Part shown: positions 1 through 5,632 of the stretch, one piece after another | Numbering within the stretch: the first letter of the stretch is position 1 | How the letters are laid out: the number at the start of each line of letters is the position of its first letter | Assembly: GCA_025936595.1 (NCBI GenBank) | Contig: JAICTB010000062.1 | Location: forward strand, 1 to 10,799 | Direction of reading: 5' to 3' | Length of the DNA stretch: 10,799 bases | DNA from: Thermoleophilia bacterium | Lineage (GTDB): Bacteria; Actinomycetota; Thermoleophilia; Gaiellales; Gaiellaceae | Notes under the pieces: model-generated | Seen by the model: the letters and a program-made list of their open reading frames with translations, nothing else | The model's database searches: none | Told to the model about the DNA's origin: nothing | Made by a program: the position numbers and the translations under genes

Positions 1-1
1 A

Positions 2-448
2 TCGTCGCTCGCGCGCACGCTGCAGGCCACCGCCGTCTTCCCGTCGCTGACGCCGCTCGAGCACCTGCTCGCTGCCTCGGCGCGGCGGCGCGAGCACGCG
101 GGGGTGCTGCGGTCGCTCCTCTCGACGCCCAAGGTGCGCCGCGAAGACGCGAGCTTCACCGCCTGGGCCGAGCGCGTGCTCGAGCGCTTCGCGTTACCTG
201 CCGGCGTGCCTGCGGCCGAGTTGCCGGTCAGCGACCAGCGCGCACTCATGGTCGCGACGGCGTACGCAACGGGCGCGTCCGTCCTCCTCGTCGACGAGCC
301 GACCGCAGGCGCCTCTCACGTCGAAGCGGAGCGAATCGCCGGCCTCCTGCGCTCGCTGCGCGACGAGGGCCTCGGCCTGCTCGTCGTCGAGCACAATCTC
401 GGCATCGTACAGCGCATCGCCGACGACGTCGTGGTGCTCGGCTCATGA
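2..448 (+). CDS. Branched-chain amino-acid-type ABC transporter ATP-binding protein (3' part, LivG/LivF-like)
   Basis: This is the C-terminal 148 residues of an ABC ATPase; the frame is open to the window edge, so the start and Walker A lie upstream. Visible in order are a Q-loop region (ARTLQ followed by VFPSLTPLEHLL, the style of the LivG family), Walker B plus D-loop start (VLLVDEPTAG), and the H-loop (VVEHN). By homology it would energise import of amino acids or similar small solutes at the inner face of the membrane. Two oddities stand out. The signature LS(Y/G)GQQR is replaced by LPVSDQR, so the key Ser and Gly are missing. The protein also stops at VVVLGS just after the H-loop, without the usual tail of about 20 residues. 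Its stop overlaps the next start (ATGA), consistent with a transporter operon; permease genes are presumably upstream. A fusion to a permease upstream cannot be excluded. Confidence 0.85.
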   Translation, partial: SSLARTLQATAVFPSLTPLEHLLAASARRREHAGVLRSLLSTPKVRREDASFTAWAERVLERFALPAGVPAAELPVSDQRALMVATAYATGASVLLVDEPTAGASHVEAERIAGLLRSLRDEGLGLLVVEHNLGIVQRIADDVVVLGS

Positions 449-1659
449 CGCGCGTCGCGCTGATCGCTGCGGTGACGCTCGCACTCGCGGCCTGTGGAGG
501 GTCCGGCCATGCCCGCGGGAAGCCGCTCGTGATCGTCGTCAACGCGCCGTTCTCCCGCACGCCCTACCTCGGCAGGACGATCGAGAACGGCGTCCGCCTG
601 GCGGTGGGCGAGGTGAACGCCGCGGGGCTGCGCGTCGGCGGGACGTCGTACGAGCTGAGGGTGCAGACGAAGGACTCCGCGCTGTCGCCCGCGCGCGCCG
701 TCTCGAACGTACGCAGCGCCGCGGACGAGCATGCGGTGGCGGTGGTCGACGAGGGCACCGGGATCGACGCGTCCTGGCGCGTGGCACGGGGGCTTCCCAT
801 CTGCATCGTCTTCGCAGGCGGGGCGGGGGCCGTCGACCCCGCGACCCGCCCGAACGTGTTCCGGATCGCGCCCACCGATCACGGCGTCGCGTTCCGCCTG
901 GCCGAGTACCTGATCCCGAAGCACCTGCGGATCGCGCTCCTGCACGACGACTCGGACTACGGCGCAGCGGGTGCGAGTGCGCTCGGCGCGGCGTTCTCGC
1001 AGAACCGGAGCTCCGTCGCGGTCGACGAGACCGTGCCTGCGGACGCGCTCGACCTCGGCCCCCAGGTGCTCCGCGCGCGGCGCGCGCACGCGACAGCGCT
1101 GCTCGTCTGGGGACGGCCCGCGACGATCGCCTCCGCGATCGCAGCGGCCCGCAGCTCCGGGTGGGACGTTCCGGTGTTCGCGCCGCCGACCGGAGCCGAC
1201 CCGTTCGTGCGCCAGCAGCTCGCCGACCACCCTTCGTGGGTGAACGGGCTCACGTTCGCCGGCGGCCGGCTGACCGCCGAGGTCGGCCCCGGCCCGTTCA
1301 CGTCGTTCGAGCAGCGATACGAAGGCGCGTACGGCGTCGACCGCGTGGGCGTGAAGACGCGCGCGGGGCAGCAGGTGCTCGAGCCGCCCGAAACGGCGAT
1401 GTACGCCTACGACTTCGTCAACCTCCTCGCCGCCGCGCTTCTGAAGGCGGGATCCATCGATCCCGGGAAGGTCACGCGGGCGCTCGAGGAGGTGACGACG
1501 GAGGGCGCGAACGGCGACGAGCGCGCCTTCAACCGCTCGAACCACGAGGGCGTGGTGGACGACGACGTTTACTTCGCGCGCTTCTCCGATATGACCTACG
1601 CTCCCGTCAAGGACGACCCGCTCTCGGCGACCCTGCCGACGATCGACCAGACCCGATGA
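445..1659 (+). CDS. ABC transporter substrate-binding lipoprotein (Leu/Ile/Val-binding type, Peripla_BP_6-like)
   Basis: This 404-residue protein is the extracytoplasmic binding component of the transporter whose ATPase ends at 448. The N-terminus is a lipoprotein signal: a short basic/hydrophobic stretch, then the lipobox LAAC with Cys17 as the lipidation site. The mature part has the two-lobe type I periplasmic-binding-protein layout. It begins GRTIENGVRLAVGEVNAAG, the typical N-terminal helix of this family; a central segment near residue 155 (LRIALLHDDSDYGAAGA) is the usual inter-lobe strand and helix. The C-terminal part has the familiar MYAYDFVNLLAAAL helix. The ATG overlaps the upstream stop (ATGA), pointing to translational coupling. 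The ligand cannot be read from sequence; branched-chain amino acids, amides or aromatic acids are all possible for this family. Confidence 0.9.
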   Translation: MTRVALIAAVTLALAACGGSGHARGKPLVIVVNAPFSRTPYLGRTIENGVRLAVGEVNAAGLRVGGTSYELRVQTKDSALSPARAVSNVRSAADEHAVAVVDEGTGIDASWRVARGLPICIVFAGGAGAVDPATRPNVFRIAPTDHGVAFRLAEYLIPKHLRIALLHDDSDYGAAGASALGAAFSQNRSSVAVDETVPADALDLGPQVLRARRAHATALLVWGRPATIASAIAAARSSGWDVPVFAPPTGADPFVRQQLADHPSWVNGLTFAGGRLTAEVGPGPFTSFEQRYEGAYGVDRVGVKTRAGQQVLEPPETAMYAYDFVNLLAAALLKAGSIDPGKVTRALEEVTTEGANGDERAFNRSNHEGVVDDDVYFARFSDMTYAPVKDDPLSATLPTIDQTR

Positions 1660-2078
1660 AGACATTCGCCCTCCTTCCGCTCTCGTTCGCGCTCGTCCTC
1701 GTTCTCGCCGCGTGCGAGCTCGACGACAAGGACAAGGAGGGCCTCAAGAAGGACTGTTCCGCCCCGCCGCCCGCGTTGAAGAGCGCGCCCCAGCTTCCCG
1801 GCAACTTCCCGCGCGCGCAGGGCATCGTCTACACCGGCGTCAAGAAGGACGGGCCGACCACGATCGCCTCGGGCTACCTCGCCCAGACGATCGGCCCTGC
1901 GCACGACACCTATTCGGACGCGGTCAAGGGCGCGCCGGGCTACAGCGTCACGAAGGAGGAGCAGGATGCGGCGGACGCCGAGGTCAACTTCGCCGGGGGC
2001 GGCAACACCGGGCAGGTCAAACTGCTGCAGACGTGCAAGGCCCGGACCTCCGTCACGATCACGATCCGCCCCGCCTGA
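1656..2078 (+). CDS. Small exported lipoprotein of unknown function in the ABC operon
   Basis: The 140-residue product starts at the ATG that overlaps the binding-protein stop (ATGA). A longer frame is open upstream, but it runs through the binding-protein gene in another frame, and only this start gives a signal peptide. The signal is MKTFALLPLSFALVLVLAAC with lipobox LAAC and lipidation at Cys20. The mature part begins with a charged Asp/Lys linker and continues as a small domain of about 100 residues. Cys34 and Cys127 lie at opposite ends of that domain and could form a disulfide. The pattern, with a strand near IVYTGVKKDG, a helix near AHDTYSDAVKGA and a strand near DAEVNFAGGG, resembles small alpha/beta lipoprotein domains, but I recognise no named family. 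Its position suggests an accessory to the transporter or a cell-surface role. Confidence 0.8.
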   Translation: MKTFALLPLSFALVLVLAACELDDKDKEGLKKDCSAPPPALKSAPQLPGNFPRAQGIVYTGVKKDGPTTIASGYLAQTIGPAHDTYSDAVKGAPGYSVTKEEQDAADAEVNFAGGGNTGQVKLLQTCKARTSVTITIRPA

Positions 2079-3097
2079 GGATCCTTCTCGCCGCGGGCGC
2101 GACGGCGCTCGCTGTCACGCCGCTCGCGGTCGCGGCGCAGTACTCGCCGCTCCCCTCCCCCGCCGCGCCGCTCTCGAACGTACCGCCGCTCGGCGGAGGC
2201 GCTTCGTCTTCGACCGAGCGAGTCCACCACCGCGTGGACGCCGTCACGACGGTGCGGGTCGCGATCAACCGGCACGGCGCTCCCTTCGCCGTCACCGCCA
2301 CCCAGTCCCTCGACGTGCAGGTCATCGGCGACTACTTCTTCACGATCGGCGCGCCGGTCGCGACGGTGGAAGCGGCACCCGGATCCGACTCGACTCCCGG
2401 CCTCCGCACCGCGTCGATCGTCTGGGCGGGGTTCAACCCGGGCCGGCGGAGGCTCACGGCGCGCGCGACGCTCGAGCCCGCTCGAGCGTCGGCGGCACTG
2501 CCGTTGCGGGTCGAGGTGTCGAGCGGTGTGACGACGCTCGTCAACGAGACGGCCGTGACGGTCGGAACGATCGTCGCCGACGTGGAGCGCGCGCCGCTCC
2601 TCCGCTACTACGACGCGCTCCGGGCGGCAAAGACGCCGGTCGCCGGCGCCGCGTTCCTGACGAGCGACCCGCAGCGGACGACGGTGACGGTGCGAGCGCC
2701 GCTCCAGGTCTCGGGAACGATCGGCGCGCGGCGGATCTCGCGCGTTCTGACCGGCCGCCTCGCCGTTCCGGCGGCCGGCGTCGTGCGGCTGACGGTGCGC
2801 CCGGTGCGGCCGGCCTTTCGGCCCGCCGCGGCGCTCTCGGGGCGGGCGTTGCTCGCGCGCGTGACGACGACGCTCCTGACGCTCGCGCGCGTCCGCCAGT
2901 ACCAGTCGTTCCTCGGGAACCCCGATCCGGCAGGGGCAAATGCGACCACCTACCGGTACGTGACGGCGCGACGCCCGCGACCCCTGGCGGCCGCCGAGCC
3001 CGTTTCGAGCGGGCGCGACTGGGCGCGCACCATGGCGATCGTCGCCGGCGCCGTCATCGCCGTAGGCGCCGCCGGGGTGGCCTGGTCGAGGTCGTGA
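2075..3097 (+). CDS. Secreted protein with C-terminal membrane anchor, unknown function; inferred CTG start
   Basis: The protein is about 340 residues. No ATG, GTG or TTG in this frame gives a sensible N-terminus. CTG at 2075 overlaps the upstream stop (CTGA), matching the ATGA overlaps before it, and gives a convincing signal peptide: MRILLAAGATALAVTPLAVAA, then Gln22. A Pro/Ser/Gly-rich linker follows (about residues 22-50). An Ala/Val/Thr/Arg-rich, probably all-beta ectodomain follows, with repeated TVRV/TVTVRA-type strands. Residues 319-337 form one transmembrane helix, ending in WSRS inside. The expected topology is an ectodomain outside the membrane with a three-residue cytoplasmic tail. 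I recognise no catalytic motif or named domain. The overlap with the lipoprotein gene suggests the two products work together. The frame is well supported by length, codon use and topology; the start codon is less certain. Confidence 0.72.
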   Translation: MRILLAAGATALAVTPLAVAAQYSPLPSPAAPLSNVPPLGGGASSSTERVHHRVDAVTTVRVAINRHGAPFAVTATQSLDVQVIGDYFFTIGAPVATVEAAPGSDSTPGLRTASIVWAGFNPGRRRLTARATLEPARASAALPLRVEVSSGVTTLVNETAVTVGTIVADVERAPLLRYYDALRAAKTPVAGAAFLTSDPQRTTVTVRAPLQVSGTIGARRISRVLTGRLAVPAAGVVRLTVRPVRPAFRPAAALSGRALLARVTTTLLTLARVRQYQSFLGNPDPAGANATTYRYVTARRPRPLAAAEPVSSGRDWARTMAIVAGAVIAVGAAGVAWSRS

Positions 3098-3113
3098 CTA
3101 GACTCGAGCGCGG

Positions 3114-3692
3114 ATGAACATCGTCGTCGGAAATCTCAAGGGCGGCGTCGGGAAGACGACGGCCGCGGTGTATCTCGCCGCGGTTGCGGCCGAGGCGGGG
3201 CACGAGCCGGTCGTGCTTATCGACGCCGACCGGCAGGCGTCGTCGGCCGAGTGGCTGGAGGAGCGTCCGATCGACGGCGTCGAGGTGCTCGAAGCGCCGT
3301 CGGAACGGACGCTCGCGCGCGCGATGAGCCGTCATGACGGCGTCGGGATCGTCGACACGCCGCCCGGCGACGAGCGCCTCGTCCAATCCGCGATCGCCGC
3401 GGCCGACGCTGTCGTCATACCGACCCGGGCGGGCGGTGTCGAGTTTGCGCGCGTGGTCGTGACGCTCGCGATGATCCCGGCGAAGACGCCGCGCGGCGTC
3501 GTCATCTCCGCGGCCCGGCTCGGCACGAACGATCTCGACGAGACGATCGCGTGGTGGCGGGCGGAGAAGGTGCCGATCTGGGGTGTCGTTCCCGAGCGTG
3601 TCGGCATCGCCGCAGGCCCCGAGGCGCGTCTCTACCGGCAGGGCCTCGACCACTACGCCGGCGTTCTCCGCCGCGCGCTGCGACGGCGTTGA
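3114..3692 (+). CDS. ParA/MinD-family P-loop ATPase (orphan, ParF-like size)
   Basis: The 192-residue protein has the deviant Walker A of the ParA/MinD family, KGGVGKTT at residues 9-16, including the signature Lys9. It also has the switch region LIDADRQASS (35-44) and Walker B-type IVDTPPGD (79-86). These ATPases dimerise on ATP, bind DNA or membrane non-specifically, and position cargo such as plasmids, chromosome regions or protein clusters. At this length it resembles the compact ParF group that lacks an N-terminal DNA-binding domain. No parB, centromere-like repeat array or replication gene is visible here, so the cargo is unknown. It lies 16 bases after the membrane-anchored protein gene, on the same strand, and could be read with that operon. 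A TAGACT hexamer at 3099-3104 could instead serve as its own -10 element. No good Shine-Dalgarno sequence precedes the ATG. Confidence 0.9.
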   Translation: MNIVVGNLKGGVGKTTAAVYLAAVAAEAGHEPVVLIDADRQASSAEWLEERPIDGVEVLEAPSERTLARAMSRHDGVGIVDTPPGDERLVQSAIAAADAVVIPTRAGGVEFARVVVTLAMIPAKTPRGVVISAARLGTNDLDETIAWWRAEKVPIWGVVPERVGIAAGPEARLYRQGLDHYAGVLRRALRRR

Positions 3693-3700
3693 CCGAACTG

Positions 3701-3730
3701 AACCAGGTTCGGTGCAACCGAAACCTGGTT
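3701..3730. terminator. Hairpin between convergent genes, probable bidirectional terminator
   Basis: The left arm (3701-3713) pairs with the right arm (3717-3730) over 13 base pairs, with one bulged A and a 3-base GCA loop. It fills most of the 42-base space between the ends of the ParA gene (+) and the cyclic-nucleotide-binding gene (-), where a terminator is expected on either strand. No long T tract follows on either strand, which is common in high-GC Actinobacteria. A competing stem, ACCGAAC at 3692-3698 with GTTCGGT at 3707-3713, shares the left arm and would exclude the main hairpin. Confidence 0.7.
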
Positions 3731-3734
3731 GTCG

Positions 3735-4121
3735 CTAGGAGAGGCGCGCGCGGATTGCGCTACGGATGCGCTCGGCGACGTTCGGCATCTCGCGCTCCAT
3801 CTGCTTGAACTCGCGCTGGAACATCACGATCAGCTGCATGTCGCTCGCCGCGACGACCGACGCCGTTCGACGTTCGGTCTCCAGCAGGCCGATCTCGCCG
3901 AAGAAGTCGCCCGGCCCCAACGTCGCGATCTTTTCGCCGTCCTGAAGGACGTCGGCGATCCCGTCTTCGATCAGGAAGAACTCGTGCGCGAACTCGCCTT
4001 CTCGCGCCAACTCGTGGCCCTGCGACACGGAGACGCGGTCGGTCCACTGCGCGAGCTGCTCGAGCTCGCGCTTGGAGAGACCCCCGAAGAACTCGACCTT
4101 TGCCAGCTCCGCAACCTGCAT
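3735..4121 (-). CDS. Stand-alone cyclic-nucleotide-binding domain protein
   Basis: The 128-residue product is a single CAP_ED/cNMP-binding beta-barrel and nothing else. It starts with the usual leading helices (FFGGLSKRELEQLAQW, residues 11-26), then the barrel. The phosphate-binding cassette FGEIGLL (74-80) is followed by RRTASV (84-89), with Arg85 as the expected phosphate contact. The residue after that Arg is Thr86. In eukaryotic PKG domains a Thr there favours cGMP, but many bacterial domains carry it too, so selectivity is not shown. There is no helix-turn-helix, kinase or channel segment, so the product may act as a sensor subunit on a partner. The ATG is preceded by CATGAT six bases upstream and has no Shine-Dalgarno sequence, suggesting a leaderless transcript. 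The gene is convergent with the ParA gene. Confidence 0.9.
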   Translation of the reverse strand: MQVAELAKVEFFGGLSKRELEQLAQWTDRVSVSQGHELAREGEFAHEFFLIEDGIADVLQDGEKIATLGPGDFFGEIGLLETERRTASVVAASDMQLIVMFQREFKQMEREMPNVAERIRSAIRARLS

Positions 4122-4127
4122 CGAGCG

Positions 4128-4133
4128 ATCATG
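4128..4133 (-). promoter_or_regulatory. Candidate -10 element (CATGAT) of a leaderless promoter for the cNMP-binding gene
   Basis: On the minus strand CATGAT lies exactly six bases before the ATG at 4121, which would place the transcription start on the A of the start codon. The same hexamer at the same spacing precedes the nucleotidyltransferase gene at 7048. No Shine-Dalgarno sequence is present. No clear -35 hexamer was found. This is inference from motif and spacing. Confidence 0.4.
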
Positions 4134-4178
4134 GCATGCATCGGGCGAAGTGCAAACGCTCGTGCGCCGTCGGACCCG

Positions 4179-4379
4179 CTACGGCTCCTCGCGCGTCTCC
4201 CGCGACGGCACGCCGAGCGCCGCCAGGCCGGCGAGGACGCAGAGCGCGCCGATCACCGCCCAGACGTTGCTCCCGGTCATGAATGATCCCTTGATCAGGC
4301 CGAGCCCCTGACCGATCCACACCGCGCCGATGAGAACGAGGACGGCCCCGACGACCCGCCTGGCGGTGATCGCCGTCAC
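4179..4379 (-). CDS. Small two-helix membrane protein of unknown function
   Basis: The product is 66 residues with two hydrophobic helices. The first is RVVGAVLVLIGAVWIGQGLG; the second is NVWAVIGALCVLAGLAALGV; a short loop (LIKGSFMTG) joins them, and the tail is polar (PSRETREEP). The chosen start is GTG at 4379, which overlaps the stop of the upstream secreted-protein gene (GTGA), the pattern used throughout this window. A GTG five codons earlier, at 4394, is possible but would lie inside that gene. Small proteins of this layout, with a GQGLGLI-type turn after helix 1, seem common in Actinobacteria as hypothetical membrane proteins; this is from memory, not a search. The function is unknown. 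Coupling to the secreted protein suggests a shared envelope role. Confidence 0.75.
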   Translation of the reverse strand: MTAITARRVVGAVLVLIGAVWIGQGLGLIKGSFMTGSNVWAVIGALCVLAGLAALGVPSRETREEP

Positions 4380-4822
4380 ACTTTGAAGTGGCACTTGGTG
4401 CGGTAGTAGGCGTTCAACCGCTTGAACGACGGCTCGACCGCCTTCTCCTTCGCAAGGAGCGCCGGGAAGTACGGCGCAAGCTTCGCGAGCTGCCAGTTCG
4501 CCTTCTTGAGATCCGAGGTGACAAGGTCGACGAAGCCGAAGACGCGGCGCAGGTCGGTCTTGAGCGTCCCGTGTGCGGCACCGATGAGCGCGGGCTTTGC
4601 GCTCTCCAATGCCCCGTACACCTTCTTCAGTCCGGCCGGCGTGGCGGTCTGGTTGAGCGCCGTCGCCCGGGCGAGCTGAGTCGCGACGACGCGCGAGACG
4701 CTGCAGAGGCTCGCAGATGCATTCCGGGATGCGGGCGACTGCCCCGCGTTCGCGACAGACGCTCCGACCGTGAGCGCTACGAGCATCGCCAACGCAGCAG
4801 CGTGAAACGAGAGTGACCTCAT
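4376..4822 (-). CDS. Small secreted helical protein of unknown function
   Basis: The product is 148 residues. The frame is open upstream to 4936, but ATG at 4822 is chosen because GGAGG lies seven bases before it and it opens directly into a signal peptide. That signal is MRSLSFHAAALAMLVALTVG, with a likely cut after VANA (residue 26). The mature part is about 120 residues, rich in Ala, Leu and Lys and probably all helical. Cys40 and Cys144 lie near its two ends and could form a disulfide tying a helical bundle. I see no catalytic motif and do not recognise the family. The stop overlaps the start of the two-helix membrane protein. The divergent helix-turn-helix gene at 4935 lies 112 bases away and is a possible regulator, by position only. 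Confidence 0.8.
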   Translation of the reverse strand: MRSLSFHAAALAMLVALTVGASVANAGQSPASRNASASLCSVSRVVATQLARATALNQTATPAGLKKVYGALESAKPALIGAAHGTLKTDLRRVFGFVDLVTSDLKKANWQLAKLAPYFPALLAKEKAVEPSFKRLNAYYRTKCHFKV

Positions 4823-4829
4823 GCGACGA

Positions 4830-4834
4830 CCTCC
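4830..4834 (-). promoter_or_regulatory. Ribosome binding site GGAGG for the secreted helical protein
   Basis: GGAGG on the minus strand lies seven bases before the ATG at 4822. It is one of very few strong Shine-Dalgarno sites in the window. It decides the start against an upstream extension of 38 codons in the same frame. Confidence 0.75.
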
Positions 4835-4922
4835 GTCGAAGACCTGTGGGGCGACGAGCATCTCACGCCGTCGCCCTGCCCGCAATGACCCGGCAAATCG
4901 CCCGTCTGGAGGCTCCGCAAGC

Positions 4923-4928
4923 GATACT
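4923..4928 (+). promoter_or_regulatory. Weak candidate -10 element (GATACT) before the helix-turn-helix gene
   Basis: GATACT sits six bases before the ATG at 4935, the spacing expected of a leaderless transcript. It matches four of six consensus positions. No Shine-Dalgarno sequence or -35 box is visible, so support rests on spacing alone. Confidence 0.28.
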
Positions 4929-4934
4929 CCCGGC

Positions 4935-5135
4935 ATGGAGTGGCCCGCCCCCCTGACGATCCGCGAGGTCGCCGCCGAGCTCGGCTGCTCCGAAGAGGAC
5001 GTACGCGCGCTGATCCGTGACGGCGAACTGCAGACGGTCGCCTGCGGGATCAGACCCGGACTCGTTCCGCGTCACCAACTCGACGCCTATCTGCGCCGGC
5101 TCCAGTACCGACTCACATCCTCGACGACGCCGTGA
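4935..5135 (+). CDS. Small helix-turn-helix DNA-binding protein (excisionase/MerR-like fold)
   Basis: The 66-residue product is essentially one winged helix-turn-helix domain. The core LTIREVAAELGCSEEDVRAL (about residues 7-26) is the standard first-helix, turn and recognition-helix pattern. It is followed by IRDGELQTVACG, the small wing, and by VPRHQLDAYLRRLQ, the closing helix seen in excisionase/HTH_17 domains. The ATG at 4935 is preferred to the longer open frame from 4821, because the domain begins directly after it and the upstream part is low-complexity Arg/Pro/Ser sequence. No integrase or phage gene is nearby, so it is more likely a small regulator than a working excisionase. The divergent secreted-protein gene is the obvious candidate target, by position only. 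Its stop is one base from the stop of the convergent GNAT gene. Confidence 0.75.
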   Translation: MEWPAPLTIREVAAELGCSEEDVRALIRDGELQTVACGIRPGLVPRHQLDAYLRRLQYRLTSSTTP

Positions 5136-5136
5136 T

Positions 5137-5619
5137 CTAGATGCGCGGTGCGTACTTGACCCTGGTGAACGGCCAGTCCGATTCGAGCCACTCGCTCACC
5201 GCGCGCCAGAGTGGAATGTCGAGGTGTGCGTGGCTTTCCCGCACCCAGGAGAGCGCGCAGGCGTCGTAGTCGCTGTCGCGTACCGGGTAGATGTAGACGC
5301 ACCCGATGACGTCGCGGCCGGCCGGGTCGAGCACCGTGTACGTGAACCCATTTCGCTTGCGAAAGTCGTCGGCATGTCGCTCGAGGTCCGCGCGGTTCTC
5401 GTCCGGCGTCATCGGTCGCGGCCAGGAGCCGGCGGGGTAGCCGGGCGTCCTCGCGATGTGCTCCATCGACGATGTCCAGGCGACGTAGTCCAGCTCGTTG
5501 TGCTCGGGCCCGAGCGGCTCGAGGACGAACTCGGCAGTCTCGAGACCGAGCGGGACGGCGAAGGCGCGCGGGACGAATTCGGCCACGCGACCGATCGTAG
5601 ACGGACTTGGCGAGTCCAT
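5137..5619 (-). CDS. GNAT-like N-acetyltransferase family protein
   Basis: The product is about 160 residues and resembles a group of small GNAT-fold proteins seen in Actinobacteria. The N-terminal pattern is FVPRAFAVP, then LETAEFVLEPLGPEHNELDY. After that come the YVAWTSSMEHIARTPG segment and a central beta hairpin FTYTVLDPAGRDVIGCVYIYP, equivalent to the GNAT beta-4/beta-5 region. The usual acetyl-CoA pyrophosphate motif (Q/R-x-x-G-x-G/A) is not seen: the segment after the hairpin reads SWVRESHAHLDIPLWRAVSEW. The protein may therefore bind CoA atypically or be inactive as an acetyltransferase. The substrate is unknown. ATG at 5619 is chosen; GTG at 5586 is also plausible because it begins right at the conserved FVP segment. 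The gene starts 13 bases after the MFS stop and is probably co-transcribed with it. Confidence 0.72.
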   Translation of the reverse strand: MDSPSPSTIGRVAEFVPRAFAVPLGLETAEFVLEPLGPEHNELDYVAWTSSMEHIARTPGYPAGSWPRPMTPDENRADLERHADDFRKRNGFTYTVLDPAGRDVIGCVYIYPVRDSDYDACALSWVRESHAHLDIPLWRAVSEWLESDWPFTRVKYAPRI

Positions 5620-5632
5620 CGGCAAGCTCGCG

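Noticed and set aside
316..1665. A 449-codon open frame on the minus strand across the ABC ATPase and binding-protein genes.
   Set aside because: It is Arg/Gly/Val-rich antisense translation typical of high-GC coding DNA, has no recognisable domain, and lies opposite a clear lipoprotein binding protein.
1966..3117. A 383-codon plus-strand frame beside the anchored-protein gene.
   Set aside because: The product is almost entirely Arg/Ala/Gly/Asp, a frame-shifted shadow; the 2075-3097 frame has a signal peptide and a transmembrane anchor.
4821..4934. Extension of the helix-turn-helix protein upstream to 4821.
   Set aside because: The extra 38 residues are low complexity and would overlap the start of the divergent secreted gene and its GGAGG.
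4935..5135. Reading the small helix-turn-helix protein as an excisionase marking a mobile element.
   Set aside because: No integrase, attachment-site repeat, phage gene or tRNA was found nearby.
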